This document shows positions 45,201 to 60,075 of a stretch of 64,000 bases of DNA, in pieces (the first letter of the stretch is position 1; each line of letters starts with the position of its first letter). The DNA comes from Brienomyrus brachyistius (Eukaryota > Chordata > Actinopteri > Osteoglossiformes > Mormyridae): assembly GCF_023856365.1 (NCBI RefSeq), contig NW_026042817.1:29532-93531 (forward strand). The letters are read 5' to 3'. A program made the position numbers and the translations under genes. The notes below the pieces were generated by a model. That model was not told where the DNA came from, ran no database searches, and was given only the letters and a program-made list of their open reading frames with translations.

Positions 45201-48200
45201 ATGCTAATATGTTAATATGCTAATATGCTAATATGCTAATATACTAATATGCTATGCTAATATACTAATATGCTAATATGCTAATATGCTATGCTAATAT
45301 GCTAATATGCTAATATGCTAATATGGTAATATGCTAATATGCTATGCTGATATGCTAATATGCTAATATGCTAATATGCTAATATACTAATATATGCTAA
45401 TATGCTAATATGCTAATATGCTATGCTAATATGCTATGCTAATATGCTAATATGCTAATATGCTAATATGCGAATATGCTATGCTAATATGCTAATATGC
45501 TAATATGCTAATATGCTAATATGCTATGCTAATATGCTAATATGCTAATATGCTATGCTAATATGCTAATATGCTAATATGCTAATATGCTAATATGCTA
45601 ATATGTTAATATGCTAATATGCTAATATGCTATGCTAATATGCTAATATGCTAATATGCTAATATGCTAATGTGCTAATATGCTAGTATGCTATGCTAAT
45701 ATGGTAATATGTTAATATGTTATGCTAATATGCTATGCTATGTTAATATGCTAATATGCTAATATGCTAATATGCTAATATACTAATATGCTATGCTAAT
45801 ATGCTAAAAAGCTAATATGCTAATATGCTAATATGCTAATATGCTAATATGCTAATATGCTAATATGCTAATATATGCTAATATGCTAATATGCTAATAT
45901 GCTAATATGCTATGCTAATATGCTATGCTAATATGCTAATATGCTAATATGCTAATATGCTAATATGCTAATATGCTATGCTAATATGCTAATATGCTAA
46001 TATGCTAATATGCTATGCTAATATGCTAATATGCTAATATGCTAATATGCTATGCTAATATGCTAATATGCTAATATGCTAATATGCTATGCTAATATGC
46101 TAATATGCTAATATGCTAATATGCTATTATGCTAATATGCTATGCTAATATGCTAATATGCTAATATGCTAATATGCTATGCTAATACGCTAATATGCTA
46201 TGCTAATATGCTAATATGCTAATACGCTAACACGCTATGCTAATATGCTAATATGCTAATATGCTAATACGCTAATATGCTATGCTAATATGCTATGCTA
46301 ATACGCTAACACGCTATGCTAATATGCTAATATGCTAATATGCTAATATGCTAATATGCTAATATGCTATGCTAATATGTTAATATGCTAATATGCTAAT
46401 ATGCTAATATACTAATATGCTATGCTAATATACTAATATGCTAATATGCTAATATGCTATGCTAATATGCTAATATGCTAATATGCTAATATGGTAATAT
46501 GCTAATATGCTATGCTGATATGCTAATATGCTAATATGCTAATATGCTAATATACTAATATATGCTAATATGCTAATATGCTAATATGCTATGCTAATAT
46601 GCTATGCTAATATGCTAATATGCTAATATGCTAATATGCGAATATGCTATGCTAATATGCTAATATGCTAATATGCTAATATGCTAATATGCTATGCTAA
46701 TATGCTAATATGCTAATATGCTATGCTAATATGCTAATATGCTAATATGCTAATATGCTAATATGCTAATATGTTAATATGCTAATATGCTAATATGCTA
46801 TGCTAATATGCTAATATGCTAATATGCTAATATGCTAATGTGCTAATATGCTAGTATGCTATGCTAATATGGTAATATGTTAATATGTTATGCTAATATG
46901 CTATGCTATGTTAATATGCTAATATGCTAATATGCTAATATGCTAATATACTAATATGCTATGCTAATATGCTAAAAAGCTAATATGCTAATATGCTAAT
47001 ATGCTAATATGCTAATATGCTAATATGCTAATATATGCTAATATGCTAATATGCTAATATGCTAATATGCTATGCTAATATGCTATGCTAATATGCTAAT
47101 ATGCTAATATGCTAATATGCTAATATGCTAATATGCTAATATGCTATGCTAATATGCTAATATGCTAATATGCTAATATGCTATGCTAATATGCTAATAT
47201 GCTAATATGCTAATATGCTATGCTAATATGCTAATATGCTAATATGCTAATATGCTATGCTAATATGCTAATATGCTAATATGCTAATATGCTATTATGC
47301 TAATATGCTATGCTAATATGCTAATATACTAATATGCTAATATGCTATGCTAATACGCTAATATGCTATGCTAATATGCTAATATGCTAATACGCTAACA
47401 CGCTATGCTAATATGCTAATATGCTAATATGCTAATACGCTAATATGCTATGCTAATATGCTATGCTAATACGCTAACACGCTATGCTAATATGCTAATA
47501 TGCTAATATGCTAATATGGTAATATGCTATGCTAATATGCTAATATGTTAATATGCTAATATGCTATGCTAATATGCTAATATACTAATATGCTAATATG
47601 CTAATATGCTAATATGCTATGCTAATATACTAATATGCTAATATGCTAATATGCTAATATGCTATGCTAATATGCTAATATGCTAATATGCTAATATGCT
47701 AATATACTATGCTAATATGCTAATATGCTAATACGCTAACACGCTATGCTAATATGCTAATACGCTAATACGCTAACACGCTATGCTAATATGCTAATAT
47801 GCTAATATGCTAATATGCTAATATGCTATGCTAATATGCTAATATGTTAGTATGCTAATATGCTAATATGCTAATATGCTAATATGCTATGCTAATATGC
47901 TAATATGCTAATATGCTAATATGCTAATATGCTAATACACTAACACGCTATGCTAATATGCTAATATGCTAATATGCTAATATACTATGCTAATATGCTA
48001 ATATGCTAATATGCTAATATGCTATGCTAATATGCTAATATGCTAATACGCTAACACGCTATGCTAATATGTTAATACGCTAACACGCTATGCTAATATT
48101 CTATGCTAATATGCTAATATGCTAATATGCTATGCTAATATGCTAATATGCTAATATGCTAATATGCTATGTTATGCTAATATGCTAATATGCTAATATG

Positions 48201-48993
48201 CTATGCTAATATGCTAATATGCTAATATGCTATGGTAATATGCTAATATGCTAATATGCTAATATGCTATGCTAATATGCTAATATGCTAATACACTAAC
48301 ACGCTATACTAATATGCTAATATGCTAATATGCTAATATGCTATGCTAATATGCTAATATGCTAACATGCTAATATGCTAACACGCAATACTAATATGCT
48401 AATATGCTAATATGCTAATATGCTAATATACTAATACGCTAATATGCTAATATGCTAATATGCTAATATGCTATGCTAATATGCTAATATGCTAATATGC
48501 TAATATGCTAATATGCTAATATGCTAATATGCTATGCTAATATGCTAATATGCTAATATGCTAATATGTTAATATGCTATGCTAATATGCTAATATGCTA
48601 ATATGCTAATATGCTAATGTGCTAATGTGCTAATGTACTAATATGCTAATATGCTATGCTAATATGCTAATATGCTAATATGCTAATATACTAATATGCT
48701 AATATGCTAATATACTAATATGCTATGCTAATATGCTAATATGCTAATATGCTAATATGCTAATATGCTAATATGCTATGCTAATATGCTAATATACTAA
48801 TATGCTAATATGCTAATATGCTAATATGCTATGCTAATATGCTAATATGCTAATATGCTAATATGCTAATATACTAATATGCTATGCTAATATGCTAATA
48901 TGTTAATATGCTAATATGCTATGCTAATATGCTAATATGCTAATATGCTAATATGCTAATATGCTAATACACTAACACGCTATGCTAATATGC
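42265..48993. repeat. 8-bp satellite (GCTAATAT)n, block 4, with nested ~1.15-kb higher order
   Basis: 6.7 kb of the octamer. Besides the GCTAT phase breaks, rare variants recur at long intervals: the word TGCTGATATG is at 44201, 45345 and 46513 (spacing 1144 and 1168), and GCTAAAAAGC at about 45802 and 46972. A roughly 1.15-kb stretch has therefore been duplicated within the block. No ORF or other element is visible. Confidence 0.95.
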
Positions 48994-50847
48994 TGTAGGA
49001 ATTATTAGCTCAGGTAAATTTTAATATCTCCACCAATATGTTTTGAAATTAACTTTTAATTAATTATTATTTAATGCTGATTATTAACCAATTGTTATGC
49101 CGAATGGTCGGCTCCTCCAAACTCAATTGCGAATCCCCGATATCTGTTAATGTGAGACTTAAATGGGATTCATTAATAACCAGTATCGCTTAATAACCTG
49201 GGTTAGTAGGCTCGTCCAGCGAGCTGCGTCACCAGGTAATGTAAACGATCGGTAGCGAAGCTCCCCTCACGGCCGATGAGAGAGAGTCTCGCGATATTTC
49301 AGGCGAGTTTAGAGGTTTCATAGCGTAGTAGCCAGATCGCACAGAGGCAGGGACTATTGTGAGCACTCAATGACGGAGGCTGAAGTTGTGTAAAAAGACA
49401 TGCATTTATTCCTACAACTAACATAAGACAGACATTACACCTAACAAACAATAAACATGAAATAACGGAATAGACACAAACGATGTAATCATGAAAATGC
49501 AATGACCAGATTTAAAATGATTAACCTGAAAAGGGAAAAACTGTTCTGCAAAGCAAGCAGTTTGTAAGGATTATAAACCTAAAGGAATATAGCAGGTGAA
49601 TAGGACAGTTCAGGTTGTTAGAAGGAAAGGAAGTTGGTTTACTTGGATGCAGGAAAGAAGGAGGTCTTTGCAGTTGGTTGCAGTGGCTGATGAGCTGATG
49701 GGTGATGGCTCTCAGGGAGGCGCGGTGTCTGCAGCGGTTGTTGGAGTGGAGTTCCTCCGGTTCTTTCTTCTGGTGAAGCTTGGGCTGAGTTGCAGTTCTT
49801 TGGGTCTTCACCGACGGGCTTTAAGAACGCTGCTTGTTTCTCCTTGTTCTTCTCTTTTCTCCGCCTTTCTCTCTCCTTTGTTCTGAGGTGCCAGGTTTTA
49901 TAGCATAAGGTTCGTGATTAGGAGTGACCAGAATTTGAGTCCTGGACCAATGGCTGACCATCCATTTGGCGGGCTTTCGGAAGGGGGTCGGTATCAGTCT
50001 TTTTGGGATTTATGACCAGACTGACTTCTCTGGTAATGGTGATTTTCATTAGGCTGGTGTAACTTTTGATATATCCACTTTTGTGGTAACCATTGACCAG
50101 ATTTGGAAACTGGAGTGATTTTCCTTCGGTTTGATACCAAACATGCTGTACCAGCCCAGCGGTTCACACCAAATACCATCTGTGATGATTAATTAATGAT
50201 TACTTATATATGCTATTATGTTATGTTCTATTACTCACACCAGTATATAGTACAGGTGGTTTAGGTTGTACCTCAACAGATATTACCCTTTATACAGACA
50301 TTATATGACATATTCTCATGTCATAAGCACATCTTACCCTTAGATAGGCATGGTAGAATACAAAGATCAGATAAGGGTTGCCGAGGAATGTGGCCAAAGA
50401 AAAGGGGGGGAGAAGGTTTGTCAAACAAAGAAAAAGAATCTCCAAAGTTAAGACACATTCGAACATAACCTGTACATATCTGTATATTAAGACTAGTAGT
50501 CAAAGAGTAAATAAATATACAGATATACAAAAGCCAAACTAAAAGAAACTTTCTTTGGGGTGTTCGTCTGTTCGGTGAGTGGTATGTAAGGCAGGATGTC
50601 TGGGGAGGGGGGTGTGTGCCAAGTCGAGGGGCCCCTGTCCCTGGGGATCCACTCTGCTATCTGTAGGTCGTTAAAGCTTTGGGCAATAAAAGTTGGAGTG
50701 CTGGCCTCCCTGGTTATCTATGTGTGTGGGGTCAAAAACCCCCCCTTTGGGGCCTAGGTCGATGTGTGCCTTCTCGTACCAGGGTAGGCCTTGTCTCAGG
50801 CCAACCTGGAATTTAAGCTTTGTGATATGTGCATGTGTGATCCTACA
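48994..50847 (+). mobile_element. Solo-LTR-like element in satellite, copy B (1854 bp)
   Basis: Same ends, ATGC duplication (48990-48993, 50848-50851) and internal features as copy A, with AATAAA at 50685-50690. It differs by a few indels (loss of AATT near 49050 and shorter homopolymers). The same satellite words precede it, so it was copied with the satellite and did not insert anew. Confidence 0.7.
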
Positions 50848-53800
50848 ATGCTAATATGGTAATATGCTAATATGCTAATATGCTAATATGCTAATATGCT
50901 AATATGCTAATATGCTAATATGCTATGCTAATATGCTAATATGCTAATATGCTAATATGCTATGCTAATATGCTAATATGCTAATATGTTAATATGTTAA
51001 TATGCTAATATGCTATGCTAATATGCTAATATGCTAATATGCTAATATGCTAATATGCTATGCTAATATGCTAATATGCTAATATGCTAATATGCTAATA
51101 TGCTAATATGCTAATACACTAACACGCTATGCTAATATGCTAATATGCTAATATGCTAATATGCTAATATGCTATGCTAATCATGCTAATATGCTAATAT
51201 GCTAATATGCTAATATGCTAATATGCTAATATGCTAATACGCTAATATGCTAATAAGCTAATATGCTAATATGCTAATATGCTAATATGCTAATATGCTA
51301 ATAAGCTATGCTAATATGCTAATATGCTAATATGCTAATATGCTATGCTAATATGCTAATATGCTAATATGCTAATATGCTATGCTAATATGCTAATATG
51401 CTAATATGCTAATATGCTATGCTAATATGCTAATATTTTAATATGCTAATATGCTAATATGCTAATATGCTAATATGCTATGCTAATATGCTAATATGCT
51501 AATATGCTAATATGCTATGTTAATATGCTAATATGCTAATATGCTAATATGCTAATATGCTAATATACTAATATGCTATGCTAATATGCTAATATGCTAA
51601 TATTGCTATGCTAATATGCTAATATGCTAATATGCTAATATGCTAATATATGCTAATATGCTAATATGCTAATATGCTAAAATGCTATGCTAATATGCTA
51701 TGCTAATATGCTATGCTAATATGCTAATATGCTAATATGCTAATATGCTAATATGCTATGCTAATATGCTACTATGTCTAATATGCTATGCTATGCTAAT
51801 ATGCTAATATGCTAATATGCTATGCTAATATGCTAATATGCTAATATGTTAATATGCTAATATGCTATGCTAATATGCTAATATGCTAATATGCTATGCT
51901 AATATGCTAATATGCTATGCTACTATGCTAATATGCTAATATGCTAATATGCTAATATGCTAATACGCTAATATGCTAACAAGCTATGCTAATATGCTAA
52001 TATGCTAATATGCTAATATGCTATGCTAATATGCTATATGCTAATATGCTAATATGCTAATATGCTAATATGCTATGCTAATATGCTAATATGCTAATAT
52101 GCTAATATGCTATGTTAATATGCTAATATGCTAATATGCTAATATGCTAATATGCTAATATGCTAATATGCTAATATGCTAATATACTAATATGCTATGC
52201 TAATATGCTAATATGCTAATATGCTATGCTAATATGCTAATATGCTAATATGCTAATATATGCTAATATGCTAATATGCTATATGCTAAAATGCTATGCT
52301 AATATGCTATGCTAATATGCTATGCTAATATGCTAATATGCTAATATGCTAATATGCTAATATGCTATGCTAATATGCTAATATGCTAATATGCTCATGC
52401 TATGCTAATATGCTATGCTAATATGCTATGCTAATATGCTAATATGCTAATATGTTATGCTAATATGCTATGCTAATATGCTAATATGCTAATATGCTAT
52501 GCTAATATGCTAATTTGCTATGCTAATATGCTAATATGCTAATATGCTAATATGCTAATATGCTAATACGCTAATATGCTAAACAGCTATGCTAATATGC
52601 TAATATGCTAATTATGCTAATATGCTATGCTAATATGCTAATATGCTAATATGCTAATATGCTAATATGCTAATATGCTATGCTAATATGTTAATATGCT
52701 AATATGCTAATATGCTAATATACTAATATGCTATGCTAATATACTAATATGCTAATATGCTAATATGCTATGCTAATATGCTAATATGCTAATATGCTAA
52801 TATGCTAAGATGCTAATATGCTATGCTGATATGCTAATATGCTAATATGCTAATATGCTAATATACTAATATATGCTAATATGCTAATATGCTAATATGC
52901 TATGCTAATATTGCTATGCTAATATGCTAATATGCTAATATGCTAATATGCGAATATGCTATGCTAATATGCTAATATGCTAATATGCTAATATGCTAAT
53001 ATGCTATGCTAATATGCTAATATGCTAATATGCTATGCTAATATGCTAATATGCTAATATGCTAATATGCCTAATATGTTAATATGCTAATATGCTAATA
53101 TGCTATGCTAATATGCTAATATGCTAATATGCTAATATGCTAATGTGCTAATATGCTAGTATGCTATGCTAATATGGTAATATGTTAATATGTTATGCTA
53201 ATATGCTATGCTATGTTAATATGCTAATATGCCTAATATGCTAATATGCTAATATACTAATATGCTATGCTAATATGCTAATATGCTAATATGCTAATAT
53301 GCTAATATGCTAATATGCTAATATATGCTATATGCTAATATGCTAATATGCTAATATGCTATGCTAATATGCTATGCTAATATGCTAATATGCTAATATG
53401 CTAATATGCTAATATGCTAATATGCTATGCTAATATGCTAATATGCTAATATGCTAATATGCTATGCTAATATTGCTAATATGCTAATATGCTAATATGC
53501 TAAGTATGCTATGCTAATATGCTAATATGCTAATATGCTAATATGCTATGCTAATATGCTATTATGCTAATATGCTAATATGCTATTATGCTAATATGCT
53601 ATGCTAATATGCTAATATGCTAATATGCTAATATGCTATGCTAATACGCTAATATGCTATGCTAATATGCTAATATGCTAATACGCTAACACGCTATGCT
53701 AATATGCTAATATGCTAATATGCTAATACGCTAATATGCTATGCTAATATGCTATGCTAATACGCAAACACGCTATGCTAATATGCTAATATGCTAATAT

Positions 53801-56800
53801 GCTAATATGCTAATATGCTAATATGCTATGCTAATATGTTAATATGCTAATATGCTAATATGCTAATATACTAATATGCTATGCTAATATACTAATATGC
53901 TAATATGCTATAAGCTATGCTAATATGCTAATATGCTAATATGCTAATATGCTAATATGCTAATATGCTATGCTGATATGCTAATATGCTAATATGCTAA
54001 TATGCTAATATACTAATATATGCTAATATGCTAATATGCTAATATGCTATGCTAATTGCTATGCTAATATGCTAATATGCTAATATGCTAATATGCGAAT
54101 ATGCTATGCTAATATGCTAATATGCTAATATGCTAATATGCTAATATGCTATGCTAATATGCTAATATGCTAATATGCTATGCTAATATGCTAATATGCT
54201 AATATGCTAATATGTTAATATGCTAATATGCTAATATGCTATGCAAAATATGCTAATATGCTAATATGCTAATATGCTAATGTGCTAATATGCTAGTATG
54301 CTATGCTAATATGGTAATATGCTAATATATGCTAATATGCTAATATGCTAATATGCTAATATGCTATGCTAATATGCTATGGCTAATATGCTAATATGCT
54401 AATATGCTAATATGCTAATATGCTAATATGCTATGCTAATATGCTAATATGCTAATATGCTAATATGCTATGCTAATATGCTAATATGCTAATATGCTAA
54501 TATGCTAATATGCTATGCTAATATGCTAATATGCTAATATGCTAATATGCTATGCTAATATGCTAATATGCTAATATGCTAATATGCTATTATGCTAATA
54601 TGCTATGCTAATATGCTAATATGCTAATATGCTAATATGCTATGCTAATACGCTAATATGCTATGCTAATATGCTAATATGCTAATACGCTAACACGCTA
54701 TGCTAATATGCTAATATGCTAATATGCTAATACGCTAATATGCTATGCTAATATGCTATGCTATACGCTAACACGCTATGCTAATATGCTAATATGCTAA
54801 TATGCTAATATGCTAATATGCTAATATGCTAATATGCTATGCTAATATGTTAATATGCTAATATGCTAATATGCTAATATGCTAATATACTAATATGCTA
54901 TGCTAATTTACTAATATGCTAATATGCTAATATGCTATGCTAATATGCTAATATGCTAATATGCTAATATGCTAATATGCTAATATGCTAATATGCTATG
55001 CTGATATGCTAATATGCTAATATGCTAATATGCTAATATACTAATATATGCTATATGCTAATATGCTAATATGCTATGCTAATATGCTATGCTAATATGC
55101 TAATATGCTAATATGCTAATATGCGAATATGCTATGCTAATATGCTAATATGCTAATATGCTAATATGCTAATATGCTATGCTAATATGCTAATATGCTA
55201 ATATGCTATGCTAATATGCTAATATGCTATATGCTAATATGCTAATATGCTAATATGTTAATATGCTAATATGCTAATATGCTATGCTAATATGCTAATA
55301 TGCTAATATGCAAATATGCTAATGTGCTAATATGCTAGTATTGCTATGCTAATATGGTAATATGGTTATATGTTATGCTAATATGCTATGCTATGTTAAT
55401 TGCTAATATGCTAATTTGCTAATATGCTAATATACTAATATGCTATGCTAATATGCTAATATGCTAATATGCTAATATGCTAATATGCTAATATGCTAAT
55501 ATGCTAATATATGCTAATATGCTAATATGCTAATTGCTAATATGCCTATGCTAATATGCTATGCTAATATGCTAATATGCTAATATGCTAATATGCTAAT
55601 ATGCTATGCTAATATGCTAATATGCTAATATGCTAATATGCTATGCTAATATGCTAATATGCTAATATGCTAATATGCTAATATGCTATGCTAATATGCT
55701 AATATGCTAATATGCTAATATGCTGAATATGCTAATATGCTATGCTAATATGCTAATATGCTAATATGCTAATATGCTATTATGCTAATATGCTATGCTA
55801 ATATGCTATATGCTAATATGCTAATATGCTATGCTAATACGCTAATATGCTATGCTAATATGCTAATATGCTAATACGCTAACGCGCTATGCTAATATGC
55901 TAATATGCTATTATGCTAATACGCTAATATGCTATGCTAATATGCTATGCTAATACGCTAACACGCTATGCTAATATGCTAATATGCTAATATGCTAATA
56001 TGCTAATATGCTAATATGGTAATATGCTATGCTAATATGCTAATATGTTAATATGCTAATATGCTATGCTAATATGCTAATATACTAATATGCTAATATG
56101 CTAATATGCTAATATGCTATGCTAATATACTAATATGCTAATATGCTAATATGCTAATATGCTAATATGCTATGCTAATATGCTAATTTGCTAATATGCT
56201 ATATGCTAATATACTATGCTAATATGCTAATATGCTAATACGCTAACACGCTATGCTAATATGCTAATACGCTAATACGCTAACACGCTATGCTAATATG
56301 CTAATATGCTAATATGCTAATATGCTAATATGCTATGCTAATATGCTAATATGTTAGTATGCTAATATGCTAATATGCTAATATGCTAATATGCTATGCT
56401 AATATGCTAATATGCTAATATGCTAATATGCTAATATGCTAATATGCTAATACACTAACACGCTATGCTAATATGCTAATATGCTAATATGCTAATATAC
56501 TATGCTAATATGCTAATATGCTAATATGCTAATATGCTATGCTAATATGCTAATATGCTAATACGCTAACACGCTATGCTAATATGTTAATACGATAACA
56601 CGCTATGCTAATATTCTATGCTAATATGCTAATATGCTAATATGCTATGCTAATATGCTAATATGCTAATATGCTAATATGCTATGTTATGCTAATATGC
56701 TAATATGCTAATATGCTATGCTAATATGCTAATATGCTAATATGCTATGGTAATATGCTAATATGCTAATATGCTAATATGCTATGCTAATATGCTAATA

Positions 56801-58206
56801 TGCTAATACACTAACACGCTATACTAATATGCTAATATGCTAATATGCTAATATGCTATGCTAATATGCTAATATGCTAACATGCTAATATGCTAATATG
56901 CTAATACGCTAATATGCTAACACGCAATACTAATATGCTAATATGCTAATATGCTAATATGCTAATATACTAATACGCTAATATGCTAATATGCTAATAT
57001 GCTAATATGCTAATATGCTAATATGCTATGCTAATATGCTAATATGCCTAATATGCTAATATGCTAATATGCTAATATGCTAATATGCTATGCTAATATG
57101 CTAATATGCTAATATGCTAATATGTTAATATGCTATGCTAATATGCTAATATGCTAATATGCTAATATGCTAATATGCTAATATGCTAATGTGTATGTGC
57201 TAATGTACTAATATGCTAATATGCTATGCTAATATGCTAATATGCTAATATGCTAATATACTAATATGCTAATATGCTAATATACTAATATGCTATGCTA
57301 ATATGCTAATAGCTAATATGCTAATATGCTAATATGCTAATATGCTATGCTAATATGCTAATATACTAATATGCTAATATGCAAATATGCTAATATGCTA
57401 TGCTAATATGCTAATATGCTAATATGCTAATATGCTAATATACTAATATGCTATGCTAATATGCTAATATGTTAATATGCTAATATGCTATGCTAATATG
57501 CTAATATGCTAATATGCTAATATGCTAATATGCTAATATGCTATGCTAATATGCTAATATGCTAATATGCTAATATGTTAATATGCTAATATATGCTAAT
57601 ATGCTAATATGCTAATATGCTAATATGCTAATATGCTAATATGCTATGCTGATATGCTATGCTAATATGCTAATATGCTAATATGCTAATATGCTAATAT
57701 GCTAATATGCTATGCTAATATGCTAATATGCTAATATGCTAATATGCTAATATGCTAATATGCTATGCTAATATGCTAATATGCTAATATGCTATGCTAA
57801 TCTGCTATATGCTAATATGCTAATATGTTAATATGCTAATATGCTAATATGCTAATATGCTATGCTAATAATGCTAATATGCTAATTGCTAAATGCTAAT
57901 ATGCTAATATGCTAATATGCTATGCTATTATGCTAATATGCTAATATGCTAATATGTTAATAATGCTAATATGCTAATATGCTATATGCTATGCTAATAT
58001 GCTAATATGCTAATATGCTAATATGCTAATATGCTAATATGCTAATATACTATGCTAATATGCTAATATGGTAATATGCTAATATGCTATGCTAATATGC
58101 TAATATGCTAATATGCTAATATACTAATATGCTAATATGCTATGCTAATATGCTAATATGCTAATATGCTAATATGCTAATACACTAACACGCTATGCTA
58201 ATATGC
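50848..58206. repeat. 8-bp satellite (GCTAATAT)n, block 5
   Basis: 7.4 kb, matching block 4 in the order of its rare variants, with TGCTGAT words near 52824, 53971 and 54999. From about 51.2 kb onward it holds many isolated one- to three-base losses and gains (GCTAATCATGC, CTAATTGCTAAT, GCTAATATTGC) that are rare in block 4. This could be real decay or residual long-read error. Confidence 0.95.
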
Positions 58207-60075
58207 TGTAGGAATTATTAGCTCAGGTAAATTTTAATATCTCCACCAATATGTTTTGAAATTAATTAACTTTTAATTAATTATTATTTAATGCTGATTA
58301 TTAACCAATTGTTATGCCGAATGGTCGGCTCCTCCAAACTCAATTGCGAATCCCCGATATCTGTTAATGTGAGACTTAAATGGGATTCATTAATAACCAG
58401 TATCGCTTAATAACCTGGGTTAGTAGGCTCGTCCAGCGAGCTGCGTCACCAGGTAATGTAAACGATCGGTAGCGAAGCTCCCCTCACCGGCCGATGAGAG
58501 AGAGTCTCGCGATATTTCAGGCGAGTTTAGAGGTTTCAGAGCGTAGTAGCCAGATCGCACAGAGGCAGGGACTATTGTGAGCACTCAATGACGGAGGCTG
58601 AAGTTGTGTAAAAAGACATGCATTTTATTCCTACAACTAACATAAGACAGACATTACACCTAACAAACAATAAACATGAAATAACGGAATAGACACAAAC
58701 GATGTAATCATGAAAATGCAATGACCAGATTTAAAATGATTAACCTGAAAAGGGAAAAACTGTTCTGCAAAGCAAGCAGTTTGTAAGGATTATAAACCTA
58801 AAGGAATATAGCAGGTGAATAGGACAGTTCAGGTTGTTAGAAAGGAAAGGAAGTTGGTTTACTTGGATGCAGGAAAGAAGGAGGTCTTTGCAGTTGGTTG
58901 CAGTGGCTGATGAGCTGATGGGTGATGGCTCTCAGGGAGGCGCGGTGTCTGCAGCGGTTGTTGGAGTGGAGTTCCTCCGGTTCTTTCTTCTGGTGAAGCT
59001 TGGGCTGAGTTGCAGTTTCTTTGGGTCTTCACCGACGGGCTTTAAGAACGCTGCTTGTTTCTCCTTGTTCTTCTCTTTTTCTCCGCCTTTCTCTCTCCTT
59101 TGTTCTGAGGTGCCCAGGTTTTATAGCATAAGGTTCGTGATTAGGAGTGACCAGGAATTTGAGTCCTGGGACCAATGGCTGACCATCCCATTTGGCGGGC
59201 TTTCGGAAGGGGGTCGGTATCAGTCTTTTGGGATTTATGACCAGACTGACTTCTCTGGTAATGGTGATTTTCATTAGGCTGGTGTAACTTTTGATATATC
59301 CACTTTTGTGGTAACCATTGACCAGATTTGGAAACTGGAGTGATTTTCCTTCGGTTTGATACCAAACATGCTGTACCAGCCCAGCGGTTCACACCAAATA
59401 CCATCTGTGATGATTAATAATGATTACTTATATTATGCTATTATGTTATGTTCTATTACTCACACCAGTATATAGTACAGGTGGTTTAGGTTGTACCTCA
59501 ACAGATATTACCCTTTATACAGACATTATATGACATATTCTCATGTCATAAGCACATCTTACCCTTAGATAGGCATGGTAGAATACAAAGATCAGATAAG
59601 GGTTGCCGAGGAATGTGGCAAAGAAAAGGGGGGGGAGAAGGTTTGTCAAACAAAGAAAAAGAATCTCCAAAAGTTAAGACACATTCGAACATAACCTGTA
59701 CATATCTGTATATTAAGGACTAGTAGTCAAGAGTAAATAAATATACAGATATACAAAAGCCAAACTTAAAAGAAACTTTCTTTGGGGTGTTCGTACCGTT
59801 CGGTGAGTGGTATGTAAGGCAGGATGTCTGGGGAGGGGGTTGTGTGCCAAGTCGAGGGGCCCCTGTCCCTGGGGATCCACTCTGCTATCTGTAGGTCGTT
59901 AAAAGCTTGGGCAATAAAAGTTGGAGTGCTGGCCCTCCCTGGTTATCTATGTGTGTGGGGTCACAAACCCCCCCTTTGGGGCCTAGGTCGATGTGTGCCT
60001 TCTCGTACCAGGGTAGGCCTTGTCTCAGGTCACCTGGAATTTAAGCTTTGTGATATGTGCATGTGTGATCCTACA
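58207..60075 (+). mobile_element. Solo-LTR-like element in satellite, copy C (1869 bp)
   Basis: Third copy, with ATGC at 58203-58206 and 60076-60079 and AATAAA at 59913-59918. Differences from copy A are mainly single-base additions in homopolymers (for example CATTTTATTCC, CTCACCGGCCG). The longer translations at 58834-59277 come from these indels and have no recognisable domain. Confidence 0.7.

Noticed and set aside
42265..48993. CRISPR-like or minisatellite-with-spacer array
   Set aside because: There are no unique spacers; the intervals are the same octamer, and the context is eukaryotic satellite.
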